From Roseomonas aeriglobus (GTDB taxonomy: Bacteria > Pseudomonadota > Alphaproteobacteria > Sphingomonadales > Sphingomonadaceae): 64,000 nt of DNA. The stretch is from positions 3,159,001 through 3,223,000 of the forward strand of contig JAFHKN010000002.1 in assembly GCA_016937575.1 (NCBI GenBank), read 5' to 3'. The translations under genes and the position numbers were made by a program. The notes under the pieces are model-generated. The model had not been told where the DNA came from, did not search any database, and saw only the letters and a list, made by a program, of their open reading frames with translations. This document shows, piece after piece, positions 50,349 to 59,493 of this stretch (positions within the stretch are counted from its first letter, which is position 1; each line of letters starts with the position of its first letter).

Positions 50349-52513
50349 ATCGCGCGCTCGATCGTTTCGCCACATGCGATCGTTAGCGCCTCGTCACTGT
50401 GACGGAAGGCGACCGGCCCGCCGCTGTCGAGCGTGTATCGCACCCGCGTGTCCGACACCGTCACCTTCAGCGCGCTGCCGTGCCAGAGGATACCGAACGC
50501 GTAGCCGCCCAAGGCGGGCATTGCGATCGGCGCGAAGCCGAGGCCGTCGAGCACCGTCATCCCGGCGAACCCATAGACGAGTGCGCTCCACGCCCCGGCC
50601 AGTGCGGCCATGTGCAGCCCGTGCCCGCTGTTCGCGAACAGGTTGGACAGGTCGGTCATCACCGACCGGCGCCAATAGGCCAGCGCGCGATCGGCATCTC
50701 CGACCGACGCCGCCAGCATCGCGAACGGTGCGGCCGACAGGGTCGAATCGTGGACGGTGACCGCTTCATAGACGTCGAGCATCCGCGTCCGCGTGTCGCG
50801 ATCGAACCGCCTCGGCAGGATCGCGGCCGCCAGCACCGCATCGGCCTGTTTGGCGACGCGGTGGCGGTAGATCGTCAGCGGGTGGTAATGGATCAGCAGC
50901 GGGTATTTGTCGGGCAGCGTCGCGGCAAACGGCCAGGGTTCGAGTGCGAAGAACCGGTCGTCCTGCGCGGGGATGTTGCGCTCCGCATCGAACGGTACCG
51001 CCATCGCATCGGCCGCTCGCCGCATCGCCGCCACTTCGTCCGCGGACAGATGTGCGCCGGCGACTGTCGCGGCGAAGCGCAGATGCTCGGCCGCCATCAG
51101 GTTGGTATAGAGGTTGTTGTCGACGATCGCCGAATATTCGTCCGGCCCGGTCACCCGGTTGATGACGAAGGCGTCGCCGCGGGCCGGATCGTGCCAGCCG
51201 ATCTGCAGCCAGATGCGCGCGGTCTCCGCCAGCATCTCCGCCCCGCCCTCGTCGAAGATCGCGGTATCGCCGGTCGTCGCGACATAGAGGCGCAGCGCGT
51301 GCGCGATGTCGGCGTTGATGTGATATTGCGCCGATCCCGCCGGGAAGAAGGACGAACATTCGCGTCCGCCGATCGTGCGCCACGGGTACAGCGCGCCGCG
51401 CGTCTGCCCCATCGCCCGTGCATTGGCGCGCGCGTCGTCGAGGCCTGCGATCCGCCAACGCAGCATCGCCCGCGCAATGTCGGGCGCGACCAAGGCCAGG
51501 ACGGGCAGCGCATAGCTGTCGGCATCCCAGAACACATGGCCTTCATAGCCTTCGCCCGTCTGCCCCTTCGCGGCGAGCGACGTGCGCCCGTCCCGTCCGG
51601 CCGCCTGTATGAGCTGGAACAGCGCATGTCGCATCGCGCGGGTGCCGCCGACCGTGTCGGGCAGGTCGATCCCCACGACGCGCCAGATCGCGTCGAACCA
51701 CGCGCATTGTGCGGTACAGGCCGTATCGAAATCGATCGCGGTCACCGCGCGCGCGGTCGCGATCAGCGTGTCGGGCGACGCATCGCGGGCCGCGGCAATG
51801 CCTGCGACGACATCGATCTGCGCGATGCCGGCCGCCCCGATATCGATCGCGCCGCCGCCGGAGACGCAGACCGCGACCTGCCATCCGCTCACGGGCAGGC
51901 GATCGACGCGGTGGTGGTCGGCGGTCAGTAGCGCCTGCCACGGCGATCGGGCGAGTGCGGGACCGACGCGGGGGTCATACGGTGCGTCGGCGTCGGGCGC
52001 TTCGGGACCGGGCGGCGGCAGGATGTGCGGCACGACCGACAGCGGCGTTCCGACCGGCCCCTCCGCGCGGATCCGGGTAAACACCGCATCGCGGTCCATC
52101 GCCACCAGTCGGTCGAGCGTGACCCGCACCGCGCCCAGCGACGCCGACAGTCGGAGGCGTCCCGCAGCCATGTCTAGCTCGGCCTCGTCCCACGCCCGCA
52201 GCGGACGGCCGTCGACCAGGATTCTCAAACGCGTCGGATCGGCGGTCGCCAACCGCGTGTCGCTCGACCGGGCATAGCCGTGCGCTGCCTCGTGATAGGG
52301 GATCGGCTGTTCTTCGTAGACGCCGTTCAAATAGAGCGTCGGCTCGTCCCGCCCGCCAGGCCCCCGCAGGCCGATGAAGCCGTTGCCAAGCGACAGCAGC
52401 GGAGGCGTCTGCTCGAACGCGAGGGCCGCCGCATCCGCCGTCAGCCGCCAGCTGTCGCCACCATAGGGCGAGGCGTCCGGGTCCGGTACCGGCAGCGGCC
52501 GTGCCTCCATCAT
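50345..52513 (-). CDS. glycoside hydrolase family 65 inverting disaccharide phosphorylase
   Basis: The 722-residue enzyme has a GH65 N-domain (FEQTPPLLSLGNGFIGLRGP, LYLNGVYEEQPIPYHEAAHG) and a catalytic (alpha/alpha)6 barrel with GYEGHVFWDADSYALPVL. The general acid is Glu459 in VTGPDEYSA, followed by VDNNLYTNLMAAEHL and HPLTIYRHRVAKQADAVLAA. It phosphorolyses an alpha-glucoside (maltose, trehalose, kojibiose, nigerose and others are known in the family) to beta-glucose 1-phosphate. The specificity loop cannot be read by eye. The ATG at 52513 with GAGGGAGGGG upstream is chosen over the longer frame to 52585. No signal peptide, so it acts in the cytoplasm. Confidence 0.93.
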   Translation of the reverse strand: MMEARPLPVPDPDASPYGGDSWRLTADAAALAFEQTPPLLSLGNGFIGLRGPGGRDEPTLYLNGVYEEQPIPYHEAAHGYARSSDTRLATADPTRLRILVDGRPLRAWDEAELDMAAGRLRLSASLGAVRVTLDRLVAMDRDAVFTRIRAEGPVGTPLSVVPHILPPPGPEAPDADAPYDPRVGPALARSPWQALLTADHHRVDRLPVSGWQVAVCVSGGGAIDIGAAGIAQIDVVAGIAAARDASPDTLIATARAVTAIDFDTACTAQCAWFDAIWRVVGIDLPDTVGGTRAMRHALFQLIQAAGRDGRTSLAAKGQTGEGYEGHVFWDADSYALPVLALVAPDIARAMLRWRIAGLDDARANARAMGQTRGALYPWRTIGGRECSSFFPAGSAQYHINADIAHALRLYVATTGDTAIFDEGGAEMLAETARIWLQIGWHDPARGDAFVINRVTGPDEYSAIVDNNLYTNLMAAEHLRFAATVAGAHLSADEVAAMRRAADAMAVPFDAERNIPAQDDRFFALEPWPFAATLPDKYPLLIHYHPLTIYRHRVAKQADAVLAAAILPRRFDRDTRTRMLDVYEAVTVHDSTLSAAPFAMLAASVGDADRALAYWRRSVMTDLSNLFANSGHGLHMAALAGAWSALVYGFAGMTVLDGLGFAPIAMPALGGYAFGILWHGSALKVTVSDTRVRYTLDSGGPVAFRHSDEALTIACGETIERAM

Positions 52514-52539
52514 TACCCCTCCCTCGCGCGACGTTGCTT

Positions 52540-52553
52540 TGAAATCCGTTTCA
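52540..52553. promoter_or_regulatory. LacI-type operator TGAAATCCGTTTCA
   Basis: It lies between the divergent GH65 and MFS genes and matches the palindrome at 48592-48605 in 12 of 14 bases. It is likely controlled by the LacI protein at 48672. Confidence 0.72.
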
Positions 52554-52619
52554 TAATAGCTGATGCGAGAGGCGCAACCCGGCAAACGCGATGTGCCGAG
52601 CTTGGGAGGGGAGTGTCTG

Positions 52620-53894
52620 GTGACGCACGCACGGCTGAAGCTCGCACTGTTCCTGACCTACGCGGTGTTCGCGATCCTGCTGAACAGCGTCGGCACGGTC
52701 ATACTGCAATCGATCGCGCATTTCGGCGTCGACAAGGTCGCGGCCAGCACGCTGGAGGCGTTCAAGGACCTGCCGATCGCGGTGGTCAGCTTCCTGGTCG
52801 CATCGTTCCTGCCGTGCATCGGCCTGCGCCGCGGAATGATCGCCGGGCTCGCATTGGTGTCGGTAGCCTGTCTGGCGATGCCGATGCTCGACAGCTTCGC
52901 GGCGACCCGGCTGCTGTTCCTGGCGACCGGCGTGTCGTTCGCGCTGGTCAAGGTCGCGACATACTCGTTCGTCGGCCTGCTGACCGATACCCCACACGCG
53001 CATGCCGCCCTGCTCAACGCGATCGAAGGCGTGTTCATGCTCGGCGTGCTGGCGGGCTACTGGCTGTTCGCGCTGTTCATCGACCCCGCCGACCCCGCCG
53101 GGGCGGGCTGGCTTCGCGTCTATTGGTGGCTGGCCGGCATCGCGGGTGCGGCGATCCTGCTGCTGCTGACCGTCCGCTTCGACGAGCGCGCCGCGTTCGC
53201 CGCCGATGACGCCGACGCCCGACCCGCGACACCGTCCGGCGAGTTCGTCGCCATGCTCCGGCTCGTCGCGACGCCGCTGATCCTGGTCTTCGTCGCCAGC
53301 GCCTTCCTCTACGTCCTGGTCGAACAGGGCGTCGGCACGTGGTTGCCAACGATCAACCGCGAAGTGCTCGGCCTGTCCGCGCCGATGAGTGTGCAGGCGG
53401 CGTCGATCTTCGCCGCGGGCCTGGCGGCGGGACGCCTGGGTGCGGGCGTCGTTGTCCGTCGGACGGGCTGGCAGGCGCTGCTGATCGGATGCCTCGTCGC
53501 GATGGCGATGCTGCTGGTCCTGGTCCTCCCGCTGGCGGAGGCAGAAGGGGGCCGGACCGTGACGAGCTGGGCCGATGCGCCGCCGGTCGCGTATTTGCTA
53601 CCGCTGATCGGGCTGTGCATGGCGCCGATCTATCCCACACTCAATTCGGCAATCCTGTCGGCGATGCCGAAGCGAACGCAGGCGTCGGTCGTGGGGCTGA
53701 TCGTCGTCTTCTCCGCGCTCGGCGGCACGACCGGGTCGTTCATCGTCGGGCGGGTCTTCGCCGCGGTCGGCGGCATCCAGGCGATCTACGCCATGCTGGT
53801 GCCGATCGCGGCGTTGCTGGTTCTCGTCGGCCTGCTGGGCCGGCTGCGCACACGCGATCAGGACACCGACAGCCGCTCCAGCCACGCCGTGTGA
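52620..53894 (+). CDS. MFS transporter (sugar-type)
   Basis: The ~424-residue protein has 12 predicted membrane helices (first at ~8-30, LKLALFLTYAVFAILLNSVG; last near the C-terminus, YAMLVPIAALLVLVGLLG). The middle loop is charged (RFDERAAFAADDADARPATP). It resembles FucP/GGP-like sugar permeases and should move the disaccharide through the inner membrane. GGGAGGGGAG lies seven bases before the GTG at 52620; an ATG at 52563 is in frame but would overlap the promoter. It shares the divergent operator with GH65. Its 3' end overlaps the convergent halogenase-like gene by 37 bases. Confidence 0.87.
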   Translation: MTHARLKLALFLTYAVFAILLNSVGTVILQSIAHFGVDKVAASTLEAFKDLPIAVVSFLVASFLPCIGLRRGMIAGLALVSVACLAMPMLDSFAATRLLFLATGVSFALVKVATYSFVGLLTDTPHAHAALLNAIEGVFMLGVLAGYWLFALFIDPADPAGAGWLRVYWWLAGIAGAAILLLLTVRFDERAAFAADDADARPATPSGEFVAMLRLVATPLILVFVASAFLYVLVEQGVGTWLPTINREVLGLSAPMSVQAASIFAAGLAAGRLGAGVVVRRTGWQALLIGCLVAMAMLLVLVLPLAEAEGGRTVTSWADAPPVAYLLPLIGLCMAPIYPTLNSAILSAMPKRTQASVVGLIVVFSALGGTTGSFIVGRVFAAVGGIQAIYAMLVPIAALLVLVGLLGRLRTRDQDTDSRSSHAV

Positions 53895-55372
53895 TCGGGT
53901 AGCGATGCCGCCAGCGCCGCCGCCTCGCGCGCGGCGCGGGTCATCGCCGCTGACACTTCGGCATCGCTCGCGGCATTGGCGATCGGATGCCAGCCGCGGG
54001 GCGCGATCCCCTGCCCGTGCAGCACCTGCGTCCAGGCGACCGGGCTGAACAGTTCCTCGTCGAACCGGATCACGCGGCCGCCCGATCGATACAGGTCCAG
54101 GCGGGCGGCGAGCGTATCCGGCAGCGTCATCGACCGGCACGCCTCCCACAGCGGCCCTTCGCGCCGGGTGGCGTGGTAGTGCAGCATCACGAAATCGCGG
54201 ACGCTTTCGAATTCGAACCGCATCCGGCGGTTGAACTGCGCACGCTCGGCCGCCCAGTCGCGCGTCGCCGGCATCAGCCGCAGCAATTCGGCGATGCCTT
54301 GCTGGATCAGGTGGATGCTGGTCGATTCGAGCGGTTCGACGAACCCCGCCGCCAGCCCCAGCGCGACGCAATTGCGCGACCACTGTGTCCGCCGCATGCC
54401 CGTCGTGAAGCGGATCGGCCGCGGATCGCCGATCGCCGGCGTGTCGAGCCCGGCCATCAGCGTGTCGGCCGCAGCCTCGTCGGACAGATGGGCGCTCGCA
54501 TAGACCAGCCCGTTGCCGGTGCGATGCTGCAGCGGGATGCGCCACTGCCACCCGGCCACCTTCGCCGTCGATCGGGTTAGCGGGATGATCTGCGCGGCGC
54601 GTTCACTCGGCACCGCCAGCGCGCGGTCGCAAGGCAGCCAGTGCGTCCAATCCTCGTATCCGCTGGCGAGCGAACGTTCGATCAGCAACCCGACGAAGCC
54701 CGAGCAGTCGACGAACAGGTCGCCGGCGACCGTATCCCCGCCGTCCAGCCGGACCGCCGTGATGTCGCCGCCCTCGCCGTCCCGCAGGACTTCGACGATC
54801 CGCCCCTCGCGGCGCACTACGCCCTGTCCTTCGGCCCGCCGACGCAGATAGGCGGCGTAGAGTGAGGCATCGAAATGATAGGCCCAGGCCAACGGCGTCG
54901 CGCCCTGCGGTGGGGCAAACCGCCCGGCGCGAGCCGCCAGTGCCGCGGCCGAGAAGTCCCACAGGTCGAGCGCCCCGCCCGCCGCCCGCCAGCGCTGCCA
55001 ATAGGGGACGAAGCCGATGAGGCCGAGCGACGGGCCGATCTCGCCGAACGCATGGACATAGCGCTCGCCCGGCACGCCCCAGTCGACGAATTCGATCCCC
55101 AATTTGTAGCTGCCGCCGGTCGCGCGCAGGAAATCGGCTTCGTCGATCCCGAGCCCGGCGTTGAACGTTCGGATGCCGGGGATCGTCGCCTCGCCGACCC
55201 CGACCGTGCCGATCGCGTCTGATTCGACGAGCGTGATCGTCATCCGTGGCCCCAGAAACCGTGCAAACGCCGCCGCCGCCATCCACCCCGCCGTTCCGCC
55301 ACCGACGATGACGATCCGGCGAAGTGCATCTGCTGTGGAGTCGGGTCCGGTCGGGCGAGGTTCGGTTGTCAT
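53858..55372 (-). CDS. tryptophan-halogenase-like FAD-dependent protein
   Basis: The 504-residue flavoprotein has the N-terminal nucleotide-binding motif GGGTAGW (~25-31) and the halogenase-type motif GWQWRIPLQ (W-x-W-x-I-P, ~273-281). It also has KLGIEFVDWG and the Lys/Glu region of flavin-dependent tryptophan halogenases (here SYKLGIEF). Genes of this family are common beside TonB sugar receptors in Sphingomonas, Caulobacter and Xanthomonas, where their substrate is generally unknown. The stop lies inside the 3' end of the MFS gene on the opposite strand. No flavin reductase gene is close by. Confidence 0.88.
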   Translation of the reverse strand: MTTEPRPTGPDSTADALRRIVIVGGGTAGWMAAAAFARFLGPRMTITLVESDAIGTVGVGEATIPGIRTFNAGLGIDEADFLRATGGSYKLGIEFVDWGVPGERYVHAFGEIGPSLGLIGFVPYWQRWRAAGGALDLWDFSAAALAARAGRFAPPQGATPLAWAYHFDASLYAAYLRRRAEGQGVVRREGRIVEVLRDGEGGDITAVRLDGGDTVAGDLFVDCSGFVGLLIERSLASGYEDWTHWLPCDRALAVPSERAAQIIPLTRSTAKVAGWQWRIPLQHRTGNGLVYASAHLSDEAAADTLMAGLDTPAIGDPRPIRFTTGMRRTQWSRNCVALGLAAGFVEPLESTSIHLIQQGIAELLRLMPATRDWAAERAQFNRRMRFEFESVRDFVMLHYHATRREGPLWEACRSMTLPDTLAARLDLYRSGGRVIRFDEELFSPVAWTQVLHGQGIAPRGWHPIANAASDAEVSAAMTRAAREAAALAASLPDHTAWLERLSVS

Positions 55373-55592
55373 GGCAGGCGATTGTGTCGCAGCGCGCAGG
55401 CTGGATCAATCATTCGTAAGCGGGGAAAAACCCGACGTCTTCCATGGCTGCTCCAACGGGCCGTTGGACCTGAAGTTTATTCATGGCTAGTGAGACGAAT
55501 GCGGCCTTTCTCGTGAAAGCTTCACCCCGCCTGTTCGCCTGACGGCTGCATGATATGAAATATTATATTACCCGGTTGCTTGTATCTTACGC
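55373..55592. other. intergenic stretch, no gene seen
   Basis: The 220 bases upstream of the halogenase-like gene hold its promoter region. The part after ~55540 is AT-rich (TGATATGAAATATTATATTA) and borders an IS remnant. No copy of the TGAAATNNNTTTCA operator is present. Confidence 0.4.
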
Positions 55593-55859
55593 TCAGAACT
55601 CTTTGATCACATGCAGAAGATGACGGCGGCAGCGAGGGCGACGGCAGCGCAGAAGTCCGTGGGGTAGCGATCGAAGCGGGTGGCAACGCACCGCCAGCTT
55701 CGAGACGGCCAAATGTGATGTCGATGCGGCTGCGACGCCGGTGGCTGCGATCGTCGTATCGAAGAAGTTCGTTGCGCGATCGCCAGCACGGGATGCAGGT
55801 CTTGATGCGCGTGGCTCAGAAGACGTTCCTGAAATGATCGGCATTGTTGCCCGGGTCAC
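55593..55859 (-). pseudogene. degenerate IS5-family transposase remnant
   Basis: The minus-strand translation resembles the C-terminus of the IS5 transposases in this window (the HRRRSHIDI-like stretch, SLAVRCHPLRSLPHGLLRC in a shifted frame, ending AAVIFCM). It has several frameshifts and no intact ends. It is an old relic of an element related to those at 57621-59292. Confidence 0.65.
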
Positions 55860-55904
55860 CGAGAAGCTTGACGTGACCCCCGTTTCTTCATCCAGGTGGA
55901 ACTA

Positions 55905-56754
55905 GGCCGGATCGACATTTATCGTAGCCAGATCATGGCGGCGGCGAGGTGTACGAAGCCAGTAAAATGGGTGGTTCGGCGGTCATAGCGGGTGGCAAAG
56001 CGGCGGAAATGCTTGAGGCGACTGAAGCATCTCTCGATCTGGTTGCGATGCTTGTAGATGCCCGCATCGTGCGGGATGGCGATCTTTCGGTTGCGCTTGG
56101 ACGGGATTACCGCCTCGGCGTGCATCGCAGCGATCTGGCTGCTTAAGTCATCGGCGTCATATGCTATGTCGGCGAGCACCGCTCCGCCGCGCTGGCCTTC
56201 GAGCAGACCGGATGCCGAAGCGATGTCGCTGGCTTGCCCGGGCGTGATTTGGAACCGCAAGGGTCGGCCGAACGTGTCGGCGAGCATATGGACCTTGGTC
56301 GTCAGTCCGCCTCGGGAACGCCCCAGCGCCTGATCCTTGCCCCCCTTTTCCGCTCGCCGCCTGCTGGTGGGCGCGAACGATGGTGCTGTCGATCATCAGA
56401 TACTGATTATCCCGGTCGGCGGTCAGCGCGTCGAACACGCGCTCCCAGACGCCGGCATGGCACCAGCGGCTGAAACGCCGGTGCACCGTCTTCCACTTGC
56501 CGTAGCGCTCCGGAAGGTCGCACCAATGCGCACCGGAGCGCAGCACCCACAGGCATCCGTTCACGAACAAGCGGTTATCGGTACCCGTTCGACCGGGATC
56601 ATCCACCTTGTCAGGGACCAGCGACGCAATCCGCGACCATTGCACCTCGCTCAACTCGTACCGCTTGATCCTCATCATTTGCTCCGCGTCTCGACACGGA
56701 TGCCTGTGAATCAGCCTTCAGCCCATTTTGGGAATCCTGAATGTCGATCCGGCC
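55905..56754 (-). mobile_element. IS5-family (IS427 group) insertion sequence, complete, 850 bp
   Basis: GGCCGGATCGACATT (55905-55919) and AATGTCGATCCGGCC (56740-56754) are perfect 15-bp inverted repeats, flanked by TA on both sides (also CTAG). It is a different IS from copies A-C. Its right end abuts an IS3 remnant. Confidence 0.92.
55919..56678 (-). CDS. IS5-family transposase (two frames, -1 frameshift)
   Basis: OrfA starts at 56678 (MMRIKRYELSEVQWSRIASL) and carries NRLFVNGCLWVLRSGAHWCD and LMIDSTIVRAHQQAA with the first catalytic Asp. A slippery AAAAGGGGGG run near 56340-56349 allows a -1 shift into OrfB (GGKDQALGRSRGGLTTKVHM), which holds LADIAYDADD (second Asp) and RNQIERCFSRLKHFRRFATR (Glu). 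The fused protein would be about 253 residues. Intact and probably active. Confidence 0.88.
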
Positions 56755-56785
56755 TAGAGACTGTCCGCTTGAAGGGACGGACGGA

Positions 56786-57046
56786 ATGAAGCGGAAGCAG
56801 TTTTCGGAAGAGCAGATCATCGGCATACTGAAGGAGGCCGAGCCGGGTGCGGTGGTGACGGAGCTGTGCCGCAAGCACGGCATGTCGAGCGCGACCTACT
56901 ACGCATGGGAGGCGAAGTTCGGCGGCCTGGAGGTGTCCGACGCAAAGCGTCTGAGGTCGCTCGAAGAGGAGAATGCCCGGCTCAAGCTGCTGCTGGCGGA
57001 CACGATGCTTGAGAATGCGGGATTGAAAGACCTGCTGTCAAAAAAT
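56786..57046 (+). pseudogene. IS3-family OrfA, element truncated
   Basis: MKRKQFSEEQIIGILKEAEP, CRKHGMSSATYYAWEAKFGG and the zipper SLEEENARLKLLLADTMLEN up to LKDLLSKN form an intact OrfA. The frame then runs into unrelated sequence at about 57046, where the A-run frameshift site and the whole of OrfB should follow. The element's left part begins near 56757. No transposition is possible without OrfB. Confidence 0.85.
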
Positions 57047-57618
57047 GTATGGTCCGCCCCCGTCTGGCAAGCGCTGATCGTTCCGCTGCGCAGTCTGCGT
57101 AAATGTATCCGGCCTCCTTGCGGGACATCTCGATCCCGGGCCATGATGGGATCCGCGCACGGTCGTCCTTTCAAGCTGGTCCAGCCGATGACGGCTGCAT
57201 TTTTGCTCAGGCTATGACCGTGTCACCATCGACTGCTTGCCATCACTCCTTGTGCTTGCAGACTTGCTTGTCGGCGCTCGTTTTCGGTCAGGCAGCGACC
57301 GGCAGGGGCGGCCGGTACGTCTCCCCTCGGGCGAGCACCGCCCAACTGATGCGTACGATCTTGTTGGCGAGCGCCACCACCGCGACGTTGCGGTGCACGC
57401 GGGTCTCGAGTTGATCCAGCCACGGCCCCAGCCCCTGTTCGCGCTTCATGTGCAGGCATGCGGATCGAGCGCCGTGGATGAACAGTCGCCTCAGGTTGCT
57501 GTTGCCGCGGTACGAGGCCGAGCCAGGCGGCAAGATCGCGTCCGCGCTTGAACCCGGTCCCGTCCGCGACCGCTGCAACGAGCGCAGTCGCGACCAGCGA
57601 CCCGACGCCGGGGATAGC
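57047..57618 (-). pseudogene. IS110-family transposase remnant, 5'-truncated and frameshifted
   Basis: Minus-strand frames give the C-terminal domain of an IS110/IS1111-type transposase: IPGVGSLVATALVAAVADGT and KRGRDLAAWLGLVP in one frame, then YRGNSNLRRLFIHGARSACL and VAVVALANKIVRISWAVLAR in another, ending at 57288. The N-terminal DEDD domain is cut off by the IS5 element at 57621. 57047-57287 is its non-coding end or neighbouring debris. Confidence 0.8.
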
Positions 57619-57620
57619 TA

Positions 57621-58395
57621 GGGTCAGGACTCGTTGATCCCAGCCAGAAGATGACGGTGGCAGCGAGGGCAACGGCGGAGAAGAAGGCCGTGGGGCAGCG
57701 ATCGTAGCGGGTGGCGACGCGCCGCCAGTCCTTGAGGCGGCCGAACATGATCTCGATGCGGCTGCGACGCCGGTAGCGGCGCTTATCGTATCTGACCGGC
57801 TCGTTGCGCGATCTGCGACCCGGTATGCAGGGTTGGATGCCCTTGGCCTGGAGAGCGTCCCTGAACCAGTCTGCGTCATAGCCGCGGTCGCCGAGCAGCC
57901 ACTGCGCTTTTGGCAGGTCGTCCAGGAGCGCTGCCGCGCCGGTGTAGTCGCTGACCTGGCCCGCGGTCATGAAGAAGCTCAACGGGCGCCCGTTCGCATC
58001 GGCGACGGCATGGAGCTTCGTGTTCATGCCGCCCTTCGTTCCGCCGATCAGGCGGCCGAGATCCCCTTTTTAACCCGCAGGCTCGATGCCGTGCGGTGCG
58101 CCTTCAGGTAGGTCGCGTCGATCATGACGGTCTTCGGCTCGGCATCGCCCGCAGCCAGCCCCTCCATCATGCGCGTAAAAACGCCGCGCTCGCCCCAGCG
58201 CTTCCACCGGTTGTACAGCGTTTTGTGGGGCCCGTAGGCACTCGGCGCATCACGCCAGCGCAGCCCGTTGCGGTTGACGAACACGATGCCGCTCAGCACC
58301 CGGCGGTCGTCCACCCTCGGCTTGCCGTGGCTCCTGGGAAAAAACGGTCGCAGCCGTTCCATCTGCTCATCCGTCAGCCAAAACAGGTCACTCAT
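57621..58395 (-). pseudogene. IS5-family transposase (copy D) that has lost its stop codon
   Basis: OrfA (58395-58048, MSDLFWLTDEQMERLRPFFP to GISAA) and OrfB in the -1 frame (slippery A5G4 near 58066-58074) resemble the active copies. At the OrfB end the usual CTA/CTG-TGA is CTG-GGA, so the frame reads through the terminal repeat (FWLGSTSPDP) and on into the IS110 remnant, stopping at 57491. All DDE residues are still present; the tail adds over 40 residues and may disable the enzyme. Confidence 0.8.
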
Positions 58396-58455
58396 CTCGG
58401 GTTCCTTGCGGAGCCTGAATCAGATCGCGACGCTCACATCAATGGGTCCTGACCC
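57621..58455 (-). mobile_element. IS5-family insertion sequence, copy D, 835 bp
   Basis: It is related to copies A-C but diverged (several percent). Ends are GGGTCAGGACTCGTTG and CAATGGGTCCTGACCC, with TA at 57619-57620 and 58456-58457. It abuts copy E so that the two share a single TA. Confidence 0.9.
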
Positions 58456-58457
58456 TA

Positions 58458-59292
58458 GGGTCAGGACTCGTTGATCACAGCCAGAAGATGACGGTTGCTG
58501 CCAAGGCGATGGCAGAGAAGAAGGCGGTTGGGCAGCGATCGTAGCGGGTAGCGACGCGTCGCCAGTCTTTGAGGCGGCCGAACATGATCTCGATGCGGCT
58601 GCGACGGCGATAGCGGCGCTTGTCGTACCTGGCGGGCTCATTGCGCGATTTGCGGCCCGGGATGCAGGGCTGGATGCCCTTGGCCTGCAGGGCGTCCCTG
58701 AACCAGTCGGCGTCGTAGCCGCGGTCGCCAAGCAGCCACTGTGCCTTGGGCAGGTCATCCAGCAGTGCTGCCGCGCCCGTGTAGTCGCTGACCTGGCCCG
58801 CGGTCATGAAGAAGCTCAGCGGGCGTCCGTTCGCATCGGCGAGGGCATGGAGCTTGGTATTCATGCCGCCCTTCGTGCGCCCGATCAGGCGGCCGAGATC
58901 CCCTTTTTAACCCGCAGGCTCGATGCCGTGCGGTGCGCCTTCAAATAGGTAGCGTCGATCATGACCGTTGCTGGCTCCGCGCCCGCGGTCGCCAACCCCT
59001 CCATCATGCGCGTGAACACGCCTGCCGCCCCCCAGCGCTTCCACCGATTGTAGAGCGTCTTGGGCGGACCGTAAGCGCTCGGCGCATCACGCCAGCGCAG
59101 CCCATTCTTGTTGACGAACACGATGCCGCTCAGCACCCGCCGGTCGTCCACCCGAGGCTAGCCATGGCTCTTGGGAAAGAACGGACGCAGCCGCTCCATT
59201 TGCTCGTCCGTCAGCCAAAGCAGGTCGCTCATTGCAGTCTCCTCACGGAGTCTGAATCAGATCGCGGCACTCACATCAATGGGTCCTGACCC
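58458..59292 (-). mobile_element. IS5-family insertion sequence, copy E, 835 bp
   Basis: Ends are GGGTCAGGACTCGTTG and CAATGGGTCCTGACCC, with TA at 58456-58457 (shared with copy D) and 59293-59294. It is a head-to-tail neighbour of copy D in the same orientation. It truncates an aldo/keto reductase gene on its right. Confidence 0.9.
58475..59233 (-). pseudogene. IS5-family transposase (copy E) with a premature stop
   Basis: OrfA begins at 59233, but a TAG at 59158-59160 replaces the Lys codon of SHGKPRVDD, cutting it after ~24 residues. The rest of OrfA (from 59151, MDDRRVLSGIVFVNKNGLRW) and OrfB (ending at 58475) are otherwise intact. Copy E probably cannot make its own transposase, but could be moved by that of a related copy. 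Confidence 0.85.
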
Positions 59293-59294
59293 TA

Positions 59295-59418
59295 GCTCGA
59301 CACCGGCGCGTAGCGCGGCGATTTCATCGGATCGCCGCTCAGCACGTTCACCCATCTTCCAGGTGCCTTGACCCATTGAAGGAACCACTTCCCCGCCGAG
59401 CAATGTCACGTGTTTCAT
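59295..59418 (-). pseudogene. aldo/keto reductase, N-terminal fragment cut by IS copy E
   Basis: From the ATG at 59418 the frame reads MKHVTLLGGEVVPSMGQGTW, KMGERAERRSDEIAALRAGV, then runs into the IS. This is the conserved start of an aldo/keto reductase (the strand and GxGTW turn before the first helix). The remaining ~230 residues are not in the window. It follows the TetR gene on the same strand by 75 bases, so the two were probably one operon. Confidence 0.75.
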
Positions 59419-59493
59419 GTGCTTTCGTCCAATGAGATGAGTTCGACTGTTCGGTCGCGGGAGGCGGATTGGCAGATGACCACCATGTAACGA

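Noticed and set aside
50399..51931. Plus-strand frame of 510 codons opposite GH65
   Set aside because: Arg/Gly/His-rich antisense frame; GH65 motifs on the minus strand are unmistakable.
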